Below, one piece after another: positions 44,645 through 52,661 of a stretch of DNA of 64,000 bases. How positions within the stretch are numbered: position 1 is the first letter of the stretch; each line of letters starts with the position of its first letter. The DNA comes from Pseudomonas sp. Seg1 (GTDB lineage Bacteria > Pseudomonadota > Gammaproteobacteria > Pseudomonadales > Pseudomonadaceae). The position numbers and the translations under genes were made by a program. Under the pieces are notes generated by a model. It was not told where the DNA came from. It made no database searches and worked only from the letters and a program-made list of their open reading frames with translations. The DNA lies in assembly GCF_018326005.1 (NCBI RefSeq), contig NZ_AP021903.1, positions 1,490,001 to 1,554,000 of the forward strand, in the 5' to 3' direction.

Positions 44645-45511
44645 TCATGCGTCGGCAATCGCTTCCAGCCACTGGCAGAAACTCTGTACAGCCAGGCTAG
44701 GCGGACGTTCGGGAGTGACCAGCCAGTATCCGATTTCACTGTGCATCGGCGGCGTGTCGAAGGCAGGCACCAGTGCACCTTCCTTGAGTCGACGCTCGAT
44801 CAGGCGCTGGCGCCCCATGGCAATGCCTTGGCCGGCGACGGCGGCTTCGACCACGATGTTGTAGTCGTGCAGCATGACGCTGGGCACATGAGCCAGATCG
44901 ATGCCGCTGTGTTGCTGCCAGTCGATCCATTCAAACGGCTGGTGCGACTTGGCCATCAGCAGCGGTCCATTGTTGACACCTTTCGCCTTGGCGGCGGGGC
45001 TGCACACCGGGGTCAGGGTTTCGCTCATGAAGCGCCGGGCGCGGACTTTCGGCCAGCCGCCCTTGCCATAACGGATAGCCAGATCGACTTCACCACCGCC
45101 GACATCGGCCAATTGCACGGCGGGCAGCAGTTCGACATGGATGTGCGGATGTTTTGCGTTGAAATCCGCCAGTCGCGGGGCCAGCCATAACGTGGCGAAG
45201 GAGGCGAGCAGGCCGATGCGCAGGGTGGCCGGTTGTTCGCCGCGCAATTGTCGGGTGGCTTGTGCGATGGCGGCGAGGGCGGGTTCGATCTGTCGGTAAT
45301 ACGCCGCGCCGGCGGGCGTCAGGTCGATGGCCCGTGTGCGCCGGACAAACAGCCGCAGGTTGAGGCATTCTTCAAGCTTTTGCACTTGGTGGCTGATCGC
45401 ACTTTGCGTGACTGACAACTCATCGGCAGCCTTGATGAAACTCAAGTGGCGCGCCACGGCCTCAAAGGCGCGCAGGGCCATCAGTGGTGGCAGATCCTGG
45501 TGCAAGGGCAC
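44645..45511 (-). CDS. LysR-family regulator, GcvA-like
   Basis: 288 residues from a GTG at 45511, 8 bases after AAAGG; an ATG at 45518-45520 sits directly on that site and a longer frame reaches 45580. HTH at about 10-65 (LMALRAFEAVARHLSFIKAADELSVTQSAISHQV split: AADELSVTQSAISHQ), effector domain after 85, with EVDLAIRYGKGGWP as in GcvA/AmpR-type regulators. It lies just upstream of the RidA/aminotransferase genes in the same direction, so it may regulate them. Confidence 0.88.
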   Translation of the reverse strand: MPLHQDLPPLMALRAFEAVARHLSFIKAADELSVTQSAISHQVQKLEECLNLRLFVRRTRAIDLTPAGAAYYRQIEPALAAIAQATRQLRGEQPATLRIGLLASFATLWLAPRLADFNAKHPHIHVELLPAVQLADVGGGEVDLAIRYGKGGWPKVRARRFMSETLTPVCSPAAKAKGVNNGPLLMAKSHQPFEWIDWQQHSGIDLAHVPSVMLHDYNIVVEAAVAGQGIAMGRQRLIERRLKEGALVPAFDTPPMHSEIGYWLVTPERPPSLAVQSFCQWLEAIADA

Positions 45512-45694
45512 GGCAAACATCCTTTGGGGCTTGGTTCCAGGCGCCGATTGTGCGTGGAAATCCGGCAGCGGGTACATCAATTGTTGAAGGTGCGTTATGC
45601 CGATGGCTGTTCAGCGCTCGCGTCAGGCTGCATTATTGGCGCAGTCCTGCCTTTGACGCGGCAGTTGTGATTATTTCAAGCGATGCCTGTTGCC

Positions 45695-45856
45695 ATGAGC
45701 CAAGACGACACACTGATTGACCTCAATGCCGAACGTGCCAAGCGCGTACACGACATCAAAGAGAAGCGCCTGAATGAAGTGCGCAATGCCTTCGAGCAGG
45801 CGATGCCGTTGGGAAAAGCCAAGAAAAAGTCGAAAAACAAACCGAAAAAGCGTTGA
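45695..45856 (+). CDS. Small basic protein, 53 residues
   Basis: A complete short frame: ATG at 45695, starting MSQDDTLIDLNAERAKRVHD and ending in a Lys-rich tail (GKAKKKSKNKPKKR). A helical middle and highly basic C-terminus suggest nucleic-acid or ribosome binding, but this is inference. The sequence has normal Pseudomonas codon use and fits a conserved small-protein family in the genus. It is divergent from the LysR gene. Confidence 0.75.
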   Translation: MSQDDTLIDLNAERAKRVHDIKEKRLNEVRNAFEQAMPLGKAKKKSKNKPKKR

Positions 45857-45922
45857 TCTCCCCCTGCATCCGTTGATACAGGTCAGTTATTTTCCCGCCT
45901 TTATCTCTCTTCGTTGCTGGTA

Positions 45923-45936
45923 TTGATCCCGGTCAA
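45923..45936 (+). promoter_or_regulatory. Anr (FNR-type) binding site
   Basis: TTGATCCCGGTCAA matches the Anr consensus TTGAT-N4-GTCAA exactly. A TAACTT element at 45958-45963 gives a plausible -10 box; its inferred start site is about 41 bases from the centre of the Anr box, the normal class II activating position. It precedes the ccoM frame. Confidence 0.85.
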
Positions 45937-46001
45937 TTTGTGCGCCTGTGTGTTTGGTAACTTAGTTCCATCGCAGCAGAGCAGGGGCCAGGAGGCCAGT
46001 C

Positions 46002-46118
46002 ATGTTTTTCGATAACGTGGTGTTTGCCGGGGTGCTGACTGTTGGCCTCATGGTTCTGTTTTTTGCAGGGTTTGGATTTTTTATCTGGAAGGATGCGAAC
46101 AAGCGCAAGAAGCCTTGA
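46002..46118 (+). CDS. ccoM: cbb3 cytochrome oxidase small subunit CcoM
   Basis: 38 residues, MFFDNVVFAGVLTVGLMVLF...WKDANKRKKP: one membrane helix (about 6-29) followed by a basic tail. Matches the short CcoM subunit known from Pseudomonas stutzeri cbb3 oxidase, from memory nearly residue for residue. CcoM sits with CcoN/CcoP in the cytoplasmic membrane and aids assembly or stability. Start follows GGCCAGGAGG at good distance. The Anr box upstream fits induction at low oxygen. It is encoded away from any cco operon. Confidence 0.85.
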   Translation: MFFDNVVFAGVLTVGLMVLFFAGFGFFIWKDANKRKKP

Positions 46119-46228
46119 TTTCCTTTCAGGTTTGATGAGCACGCAAGGCATTTTGGGCGACTTCGGTTGCCCTTTTTTTTTGCCTTGGCGGCCTGTGGGC
46201 CGACCATGCTTGGGGTGTTTTTTGTGAA

Positions 46229-46508
46229 TATCCGTTGCTGCGGTAATGGCCGCCTAGGGTTCCGCCCTTACGGCGGGTCACTTTTTCCAGACGCCGAAAA
46301 AGTAACCAAAAAGGCTTTACCCTGACGTACGGCCCTCGCTGTGGCTCGGGTTCCTTCGCTGCGGGATCGATCCGGGGGGCATCGCCTCCGGTTTGCTTCG
46401 CTGCACCTCCTCTCGATGTGTTTGGCTGCGCCAAACGGTCGCTGCGCTCCCACCCCCGGATCAATCCCTCCGCTCAGCCTGCCGACGGGCGCTCTAGATC
46501 AAGATCGG
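46229..46508. repeat. Left inverted arm of the nested repeat
   Basis: Complementary to 46916-47194. Landmarks read TATCCGTTGCTGCGG at the outer end, then ACGGCGGGTCACTTTTTCCA, GCTTCGCTGCACCTCC, GCCTGCCGACGGGCG towards the inner end. Some mismatches and a small indel near 46320-46380. Confidence 0.82.
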
Positions 46509-46563
46509 TACTCGAGCTAACGCTCATTGTGTTGAGTGGGGCGGCATGCGCCGCGTGCGGGGG

Positions 46564-46846
46564 TGTACTCATTTTCTTGTGGGAGCTGGCTTGCCTGCAA
46601 TGGCGGCCTGATAGCCGACCTGTTTATGTCGGTTGTACTCCACCCCTGTGGGAGCTTGCTTGCCAGTGATGGCGGCCTGATAGCCGACCTGTTTATGTCG
46701 GTTGTACTCCACCCCTGTGGGAGCTTGCTTGCCAGTGATGGCGGCCTGACAGCCGACCTGTTTATGTCGGTTGTACTCCACCCCTGTGGGAGCTGGCTTG
46801 CCAGTGATGGCGGCCTGACAGCCGACCAAGCTCTGGCGGGTGTACT
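46564..46846. repeat. Tandem repeat, four units of about 69 bp
   Basis: TGTACTC anchors occur at 46564, 46634, 46703, 46772 and 46841, giving spacings of 70, 69, 69 and 69. Inner sequence: CCTGTGGGAGCTTGCTTGCC, GATGGCGGCCTGA(T/C)AGCCGACC, TGTTTATGTCGGT. Units two to four are nearly identical; the first is more diverged. Confidence 0.9.
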
Positions 46847-46915
46847 CATGCCCTGTAGGCACTGCCGAAGGCTGCAATTTTTTGATCTGCTTTGGCTTTG
46901 GCTTTGGCTTTTGAT

Positions 46916-47194
46916 CCTGCTCTTGATCTTCAGGCCCATCGGCAGGCCGAGCGGAGGTGTTCATCCGGGGTAGGCGCGCAGCGCCGTTTGGCGAAGCCAA
47001 ACACATCGAGAGGAGGTGCAGCGAAGCAAACCGGAGGCGATGCCCCCGGATGGACACCGTAGCGAGGGAACACTGAGCCTAAGCGAAGTGCCGTACGTCC
47101 GGGAGCAGCCTTTTTGGTTACTTTTTCGGCGTCTGGAAAAAGTGACCCGCCGTAAGGGCGGAATCCCAAGCAGCCATCACCGCAGCAACGGATA
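46916..47194. repeat. Right inverted arm of the nested repeat
   Basis: Complement of the arm at 46229-46508, ending in CGCAGCAACGGATA. Carries GCAAACCGGAGGCGATGCCC, GTGACCCGCCGTAAGGGCGG. Confidence 0.82.
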
Positions 47195-47226
47195 TGCCCC
47201 CAAACCCCAAACCCCCAAACACAAAA

Positions 47227-47256
47227 AAAGGCGCGATCCCTTCGAATCGCGCCTTT
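47227..47256 (-). terminator. Terminator of pitA
   Basis: AAAGGCGCGAT-CCCTTCGA-ATCGCGCCTTT; on the minus strand the stem is followed by a T-run. Confidence 0.88.
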
Positions 47257-47274
47257 CTCATGTGCCGCTATCTA

Positions 47275-48750
47275 TCAGCTACCCAAAGCCTTAGACGCCA
47301 GCCAGAACAACCCGGCCGACAGCGCAACAGTCGCCGGCAGGGTCAACACCCACGCCAACAAAATGGTGCGAACCGTACCACCCTGCAGGCCGCTCTTGTT
47401 GGCGACCATGGTCCCGGCCACGCCCGAAGACAGAACGTGAGTGGTCGACACCGGCAGGCTGAAGATGTTGGCCATACCGATCAAACTGGCAGTGGTGATC
47501 TGCGCCGACATGCCCTGAGAATAGGTCATGCCTTGCTTGCCGATCTTCTCACCGATGGTCAGTACCACGCGTTTCCAGCCAACCATGGTGCCCAGGCCCA
47601 GGGCCAGTGCGACCGCCAGAATCACCCAGAACGGGGCGTATTCGGTGGTGGTGGTCAGATCTTTGCGCAGTTTGTCCAGATCAGCCTTTTCACGGGCTTC
47701 CAGGCCTGGCAGCTTGCCAACTTTCTTCGCCGTGTCGTCCAGGCACAGCAGGTAGCGACGAACTTCTACGCGGCTTTCCGACGACAGCGAATGGTAGTCC
47801 GCTACACCTTTGAGGGTGTGGAGCAGGGCGCTGATGGTCGGTTCGGTCTGCTGCGGGTTGCAGCGGAATTTCTCCGGCAGGTCGCCTTCTACACTTTTAC
47901 CCAGGGCCAGGAACTCGCCGAGGGAATCAGAGTTGCGCTGGTAGAACTGGCTCAGGTGCAGGGTCGCATCGCGGGTGCGTTCGATCTGGTAAGTCGTGCT
48001 GTTCAGGTCAAGTACGAACTGCGCAGGAACGATACCGATCAACACCAGCATGATCAGGCCGATGCCTTTCTGGCCATCGTTGGAGCCGTGCACGAAGCTC
48101 ACGGCCATGGCCGAGATCACCAGGACCAGACGGTTCCAGAACGGCGGGTGCTTCTTGTCGTCGATCTTGCGGCGCTGTTCCGGTGTCTTGTGCATCTTCG
48201 ACAGCGGGCGCCACCATTTCAGGCCGATCAGCACCAGTGCCGCGATCAGGAAGCCAGCCATCGGCGAGAACACCAGCGAAGCGCCAATGTCGATCGCTTT
48301 CTGCCAGTTCACGCCGTCGGCCAACGGGATATCGTTGATCAGGGCATTGGCCAGGCCGACACCGAGGATCGAACCGATCAAGGTGTGGGAACTCGACGCC
48401 GGGATACCGAAGTACCAGGTGCCCAGGTTCCAGGTGATCGCCGCCGCGAGCAACGAGAACACCATCGCCAGGCCATGGCCGGTGTTCACGTTGATCAGCA
48501 GTTCAACCGGCAGCAAGTGGACAATGGCATACGCCACGCCAACCCCGCCCAGCAGCACGCCGAGGAAATTGAACACACCGGAAAAGAACACCGCCAGGTG
48601 AGGCGGCATGGCTTTGGTGTAGATAACAGTGGCTACCGCGTTAGCGGTGTCATGAAATCCATTGATGAACTCGAAGGCGAGGACAAACGTCAGGGCGAGC
48701 AAGAGGCTCACAAGCACCCAAGCATCCAGTCCGCTGAATAAATCGATCAT
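47275..48750 (-). CDS. pitA: Inorganic phosphate transporter PitA
   Basis: 491 residues (E. coli PitA 499). Two halves each with the family's characteristic repeats: FINGFHDTANAVATVIYTKAMPPHLAVFFSG (split: GFHDTANAVATVIYT), GTWYFGIPASSSHTLIGSI and, in the second half, GSNDGQKGIGLIMLVLIGI and GMANIFSLPVSTTHVLSSGVAG. Low-affinity import of phosphate as a neutral metal-phosphate complex driven by protons. No regulatory partner lies beside it. Confidence 0.95.
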   Translation of the reverse strand: MIDLFSGLDAWVLVSLLLALTFVLAFEFINGFHDTANAVATVIYTKAMPPHLAVFFSGVFNFLGVLLGGVGVAYAIVHLLPVELLINVNTGHGLAMVFSLLAAAITWNLGTWYFGIPASSSHTLIGSILGVGLANALINDIPLADGVNWQKAIDIGASLVFSPMAGFLIAALVLIGLKWWRPLSKMHKTPEQRRKIDDKKHPPFWNRLVLVISAMAVSFVHGSNDGQKGIGLIMLVLIGIVPAQFVLDLNSTTYQIERTRDATLHLSQFYQRNSDSLGEFLALGKSVEGDLPEKFRCNPQQTEPTISALLHTLKGVADYHSLSSESRVEVRRYLLCLDDTAKKVGKLPGLEAREKADLDKLRKDLTTTTEYAPFWVILAVALALGLGTMVGWKRVVLTIGEKIGKQGMTYSQGMSAQITTASLIGMANIFSLPVSTTHVLSSGVAGTMVANKSGLQGGTVRTILLAWVLTLPATVALSAGLFWLASKALGS

Positions 48751-49123
48751 GAAGGTTTTCTGACCCGGTCGTAAGGGGGCGCGATTATGCCAGAAAAGTC
48801 TCGAAATCGATGCCCTACCTGCTCATCGGTAACATTCTTCTTCGATTTAATTTGTTGCAGCGCATTAAAACCAAGCGTCGCGCAGGGTTTTTCAAGTCAT
48901 TGAATTACTTGGAAAAAGTCCTTCTAGCCCGTGAGTTTCGCAGGCACGTAAAGGGTTCAAACGCTTGTCTGAAATATCTGTGAAACCTGTCTGAATCGTC
49001 CCTGCAGCCTGCCGGCTGGGGAGATAGCCGCTGCCCGCGGGTAGCGGGCGCGCAAGGCTTCGTCGTTACACCGCGCTTGTAGCCGGTGCTGGCGCAAACC
49101 TTCAAAGAAGCAAAAACCGTGAC
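48751..49123. other. Intergenic region upstream of pitA
   Basis: 373 bp with no supported gene. The part near 48751-48900 is AT-rich and probably holds the pitA promoter on the minus strand. No recognisable operator, repeat or RNA. Confidence 0.5.
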
Positions 49124-49324
49124 TTATGGCTCTTCGGTTTTGAGTTCTTCTTCCATCTTTTTCAGTTCTTGCTGGAAAACCTGATCCTGAACAGTTGGTC
49201 GTTTCCGCCATGCCTTGCGTTCCGGTTCGGGTTGAGCGGCGTAGGTGGTGACTTCCCCGCCGTAAACATCCTTGTAACGTTGTTCCTGGCGCTCAAGTTC
49301 CGCGCGCAGTTCGTCTTTCGTCAC
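49124..49324 (-). CDS. Small conserved charged protein
   Basis: 66 residues from a GTG at 49324, preceded by AGGT; the longer frame to 49453 adds an unlikely leader. Sequence [50 protein letters not shown] (split: [35 protein letters not shown]) with a helical C-terminus. No domain known. It resembles conserved Pseudomonas hypothetical proteins; no function can be assigned. Confidence 0.7.
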   Translation of the reverse strand: MTKDELRAELERQEQRYKDVYGGEVTTYAAQPEPERKAWRKRPTVQDQVFQQELKKMEEELKTEEP

Positions 49325-49977
49325 AGTGCTACCTGTTTGAGTTGAGTTAAATGTCTGGCGAATCGCACGGCAACAAATCGATTGAGCGAACCCGCCGAGG
49401 CTCAATGCCAGAATGGACATTGGTGGTGTCGGCAGAACGTTCAAGACTTCCATGTTGCAGGCGGCTACGTCACCAGATTAAAACTGACGCAGCATCAGTT
49501 TCCAGTAATCAGCAAGCGTGCTGGCGGTGCATGAGTATGAGCGTCAGGCGCTGGCCGGGCTGACCGCGATGGACATCGCGGCAGCGGGTGGCGTCGTTAT
49601 CAAGGAAAAAACGACAGACCACTGACTTGCATTATAGCGGTCGATTTGGAATTGACTATCTCTGCCAAGTTAAAAACGGTTCCGAATGTGTGATTGTTTT
49701 GTGACTCACAACTTTTAACAGAAGTTGTCGGTGGGGTGTTGCCTTGTTTGTCAGGTGATCAGTTTCTGGCGCCATTTAGTCGAACAACTATGCGCAGAGC
49801 CAATGATGCACCGAAGTTCAATCCTCACTAATAAGGCGCCCGAGCGGCCAGCCGGGAGCCATTGCGATAATCGGTCGGCGGTTCGATAATCGCCCAATCT
49901 TGGCGTCTCCACTCTTGTGCATCTTCCCGGGAGTCGCTTGTATAGCCATTGATCCGTGCCGGAACCAAGGACAAGAA
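49325..49977. other. Intergenic region before pcaR
   Basis: 653 bp. It holds the pcaR promoter, a two-block PcaR-type operator (49865-49892), an A/T-rich stretch at 49660-49760, and a possible short frame at 49518-49625 (GTG start, 35 residues ending KEKTTDH) for which I see no ribosome site. Confidence 0.5.
49865..49892. promoter_or_regulatory. PcaR operator, pcaR promoter (autoregulation)
   Basis: CGATAATCG at 49865-49873 and again at 49884-49892, block starts 19 bp apart. The second sits in GTTCGATAATCGCCC, one or two mismatches from the P. putida PcaR consensus GTTCGATAATCGCAC. It lies 85 bp before the pcaR ATG. Confidence 0.75.
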
Positions 49978-50820
49978 ATGAACGATCAAATGCGCAACTC
50001 CTTCACCTCAGTGGCGCCGCCGATTGTTGCCTCGCCGGCCAAACGGATCCAGGCGCTGACCGGTGATCCGGACTTCATGACCTCACTAGCCCGTGGTCTG
50101 GCGGTGGTGCAGGCCTTTCAGGAGCGAAAGCGTCATCTGACCATCGCCCAGATCAGCCACCGTACGGAAATTCCCCGGGCCGCCGTGCGCCGTTGCCTGC
50201 ACACGTTGATCAAGCTCGGCTACGCCACGACTGACGGTCGTACCTACTCGTTGCTGCCGAAAGTGCTGACCCTCGGCCACGCCTATCTATCCTCGACACC
50301 GTTGGCCGTCTCCGCGCAGCCGTACCTCGACCGCATGAGCGAGCAACTGCACGAAGCCTGCAACATGGCCACGCTGGAAGGTGACGACATTCTGTATATC
50401 GCCCGTTCGGCAACCACCCAGCGACTGATTTCCGTGGATCTTTCGGTGGGCGGGCGCTTGCCGGCCTATTGCACGTCGATGGGGCGGATTCTGCTGGCAG
50501 CTTTGGACGACACGTCGCTGGGGGAATACCTCGACCACGCTGAACTGGTTGCCAAGACCAGCCGCACCCTGCACACGCCCGAGGCGTTGCTCGAATGCCT
50601 GCAAGAAGTGCGGCAACAAGGCTGGTGCATCGTCGATCAGGAACTGGAGCAAGGCCTGCGCTCGATTGCCGTGCCGGTCTACGATGCTTCCGGGCAAGTG
50701 GTTGCAGCACTGAACGTCAGTACTCACGCCGGTCGCGTCAGTCGTACCGAGCTGGAACAACGCTTCCTGCCGGGCCTGCTCAGCGCCAGCCGCGACCTTA
50801 GTGCGCAATTGTTCGCCTGA
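49978..50820 (+). CDS. pcaR: IclR-family regulator PcaR
   Basis: 280 residues from the ATG at 49978, ribosome site AAGGAC. An N-terminal winged HTH (about 33-92, with LTIAQISHRTEIPRAAVRRCLHTLIKLGYA in essence) precedes the effector domain (about 105-280). PcaR binds beta-ketoadipate and activates the pca genes for protocatechuate degradation, and represses itself in P. putida. It stands at the head of the pca cluster, and matches PcaR by sequence (GDPDFMTSLARGLAVVQAFQERKRHLT split: FMTSLARGLAVVQAFQ). Confidence 0.95.
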   Translation: MNDQMRNSFTSVAPPIVASPAKRIQALTGDPDFMTSLARGLAVVQAFQERKRHLTIAQISHRTEIPRAAVRRCLHTLIKLGYATTDGRTYSLLPKVLTLGHAYLSSTPLAVSAQPYLDRMSEQLHEACNMATLEGDDILYIARSATTQRLISVDLSVGGRLPAYCTSMGRILLAALDDTSLGEYLDHAELVAKTSRTLHTPEALLECLQEVRQQGWCIVDQELEQGLRSIAVPVYDASGQVVAALNVSTHAGRVSRTELEQRFLPGLLSASRDLSAQLFA

Positions 50821-50830
50821 TGAAGCTGTT

Positions 50831-50858
50831 CGATAAACGCACAGTGTTGCGTTTATCG
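50831..50858. promoter_or_regulatory. PcaR operator upstream of pcaK
   Basis: CGATAAACG at 50831-50839 and CGTTTATCG at 50850-50858, block starts 19 bp apart; GTTCGATAAACGCAC at 50828-50842 has one mismatch to the PcaR consensus. The two blocks form an almost perfect palindrome. It is 258 bp upstream of the pcaK ATG. Confidence 0.7.
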
Positions 50859-50971
50859 AATTGACGCTAAAACCCTCGGATCATTAATGTCGCGACAGCG
50901 TCATCCGGCGCTGATTTGTATGAGCCCGCCGGATTGTCGACTCCCATAATAATGACAAGAGGCAACTCACC

Positions 50972-51034
50972 ATGCGCATGCTCCCCGACTGTCTCCGCCC
51001 CATCCCCTGTTGCCGGGTTCAGCGCAACGCCTGA
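50972..51034 (+). other. Possible leader micro-ORF before pcaK
   Basis: ATG at 50972 after AAGAGG, 20 codons (MRMLPDCLRPIPCCRVQRNA) and TGA at 51032-51034, 82 bp before the pcaK ATG. It is Cys-, Pro- and Arg-rich; translation is unproven. Confidence 0.25.
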
Positions 51035-51115
51035 TCCAGACCTTCTATTCTTGTGACCGTGCCGCTCTTTGGCCGGCCGCCGTTCGACTGCGTTTTTTTG
51101 CGTGGAATAAAAATA

Positions 51116-52462
51116 ATGAACCAGCCTCAGTCCGCTGTGGGTAACTGCCTCGACGTGCAGACCTTCATCAATGCCCAACCAATCTCGCGCTATCAGTGGC
51201 GGGTGGTGATCCTGTGTTTCCTGATTGTTTTCCTAGATGGCCTCGACACCGCCGCGATGGGTTTCATTGCCCCGGCGCTGTCGCAGGACTGGGGCATCGA
51301 CCGCGCCAGCCTCGGCCCGGTGATGAGTGCCGCGCTGATCGGCATGGTCTTCGGCGCGCTCGGTTCCGGGCCCTTGGCTGACCGTTTCGGGCGCAAAGTC
51401 GTATTGGTGGGGGCGGTGGTGCTGTTCGGTGCTTTCAGTCTGGCCTCGGCGTACAGCACCAATGTCGAGCAACTGCTGGTGCTGCGTTTCCTCACCGGCC
51501 TCGGTCTCGGCGCGGGGATGCCGAACGCGACGACACTGCTGTCGGAATACACCCCGGAGCGCAAGAAGTCGCTGCTGGTGACCAGCATGTTCTGTGGATT
51601 CAACCTCGGCATGGCCGGTGGTGGTTTTATTTCGGCGAAGCTGATTCCGGCGTTCGGCTGGCACAGTTTGTTGCTGATTGGTGGAATCCTGCCGCTGATC
51701 CTCGCCGTGGTGCTGCTGTTCTGGCTGCCGGAATCGGCGCGTTACCTGGTCGTGCGCAACCGCGGTACCGACAAAGTGCGCAAGACCCTCGCGCCGATTG
51801 ACCCGGTCACCGTCGCTCAGGCTTCCAGCTTCAGCGTGCCGGAACAGAAAACCGTCAAGGCGCGCAATGTGTTTGCGGTGATCTTCTCGGGCACCTACAG
51901 CACCGGCACCTTGTTGCTGTGGCTGACCTATTTCATGGGCCTGGTGATTGTTTATCTGCTGACCAGTTGGCTGCCGACGCTGATGCGTGACAGCGGCGCA
52001 AGCATGGAGCAGGCCGCGTTCATTGGCGCGTTGTTCCAGTTTGGCGGGGTATTGAGCGCGGTCGCTGTGGGATGGGCGATGGACCGTTTCAATCCGCACA
52101 AGGTGATTGGCATTTTCTACCTGCTGGCGGGGGTGTTTGCCTACGCGGTGGGGCAGAGTCTGGGCAATATCACGCTGCTGGCGACCCTGGTGTTGGTGGC
52201 GGGGATGTGTGTGAACGGTGCGCAATCGGCAATGCCGTCGCTGGCAGCACGGTTTTATCCGACTCAGGGGCGAGCGACCGGGGTGTCGTGGATGCTCGGG
52301 ATTGGTCGGTTCGGCGCGATTCTCGGGGCGTGGATGGGCGCGACGTTGTTGGGCCTGGGCTGGAATTTCGAGCAGGTGTTGACGGCGTTGGTGATTCCGG
52401 CGGCGTTAGCGACTACGGCGGTGGTGATCAAGGGCATGGTCAGTCATGCGGATGCCACCTGA
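51116..52462 (+). CDS. pcaK: 4-hydroxybenzoate/protocatechuate MFS transporter PcaK
   Basis: 448 residues, AAHS family. N-terminal NCLDVQTFINAQPISRYQW precedes helix one with FLDGLDTAAMGFIAPAL (the DGxD motif needed for aromatic acid uptake); GPLADRFGRKVVL and the second-half GWAMDRFNPHKVIGIFY are MFS signature loops. Proton symporter in the inner membrane that also serves chemotaxis to 4-hydroxybenzoate. Located between pcaR and pcaI. Confidence 0.94.
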   Translation: MNQPQSAVGNCLDVQTFINAQPISRYQWRVVILCFLIVFLDGLDTAAMGFIAPALSQDWGIDRASLGPVMSAALIGMVFGALGSGPLADRFGRKVVLVGAVVLFGAFSLASAYSTNVEQLLVLRFLTGLGLGAGMPNATTLLSEYTPERKKSLLVTSMFCGFNLGMAGGGFISAKLIPAFGWHSLLLIGGILPLILAVVLLFWLPESARYLVVRNRGTDKVRKTLAPIDPVTVAQASSFSVPEQKTVKARNVFAVIFSGTYSTGTLLLWLTYFMGLVIVYLLTSWLPTLMRDSGASMEQAAFIGALFQFGGVLSAVAVGWAMDRFNPHKVIGIFYLLAGVFAYAVGQSLGNITLLATLVLVAGMCVNGAQSAMPSLAARFYPTQGRATGVSWMLGIGRFGAILGAWMGATLLGLGWNFEQVLTALVIPAALATTAVVIKGMVSHADAT

Positions 52463-52472
52463 ATTTCAGCGC

Positions 52473-52507
52473 ATGATCGTTCCCACGCGGAGCGTGGGAA
52501 CGATCAT
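52473..52507. repeat. Perfect palindrome (ATGATCGTTCCCACGC family)
   Basis: ATGATCGTTCCCACGC and its complement with loop GGA, directly after the pcaK stop. Same family as the repeat after pcaG. It may also stop pcaK transcription. Confidence 0.88.
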
Positions 52508-52530
52508 TGTTAGGTTGATAACAATCTGTT

Positions 52531-52558
52531 CGATAAACGAACACTCAGTCGATTATCG
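52531..52558. promoter_or_regulatory. PcaR operator of pcaIJ
   Basis: CGATAAACG at 52531-52539 and CGATTATCG at 52550-52558, block starts again 19 bp apart; GTTCGATAAACGAAC at 52528-52542. It is 104 bp before the pcaI ATG. The P. putida pcaIJ promoter has PcaR sites overlapping -35 and -10, compatible with this layout. Confidence 0.75.
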
Positions 52559-52661
52559 GATTGTTTGGTGATTTTCAGCGGCTTAATCTGCAGTGACTCC
52601 GGCGCTGAACCTCGCGCCTTTTTATCACTGGCGATTCATTACAAAAACGGGAGCCCGCTCC

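Larger units (their letters stand above)
46119..47274. repeat. Gene-free nested repeat: 280-bp inverted arms around 69-bp tandem units
   Basis: No protein gene. Left arm about 46229-46508 and right arm about 46916-47194 are imperfect inverted copies, for example CGCCCTTACGGCGGGTCAC and CTTTTTGGTTACTTTTTCGG. Between them, from 46564 to 46840, four tandem units of 69-70 bp occur, each with a GTGGGAGC-(T/G)-GCTTGCC REP half and a short CCGAC...GTCGG hairpin. A TTTGGC run follows (46891-46912). The flanking terminator of pitA is at 47227-47256. Confidence 0.85.

Noticed and set aside
46536..47057. Open frames with perfectly repeated peptide (LFMSVVLHPCGSLLASDGG and the reverse-strand version)
   Set aside because: They are translations of the 69-bp tandem DNA repeat, open only because the unit length is divisible by three. 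No ribosome site or conservation is expected.
46119..47274. CRISPR array
   Set aside because: The tandem units are 69 bp with no spacer/repeat alternation; variation is spread across the unit, so it is a simple tandem repeat.
49518..49625. 35-codon frame starting GTG (VLAVHEYERQALAGLTAMD...)
   Set aside because: Plausible codon use but no ribosome site and no recognised family; could be a remnant of an older gene. Not listed as a CDS.
52473..52507. Possible Rho-independent terminator only
   Set aside because: The stem is very strong but lacks a clear T-run; the sequence recurs at 56821, so I class it as a REP-type repeat, although it may also stop transcription.
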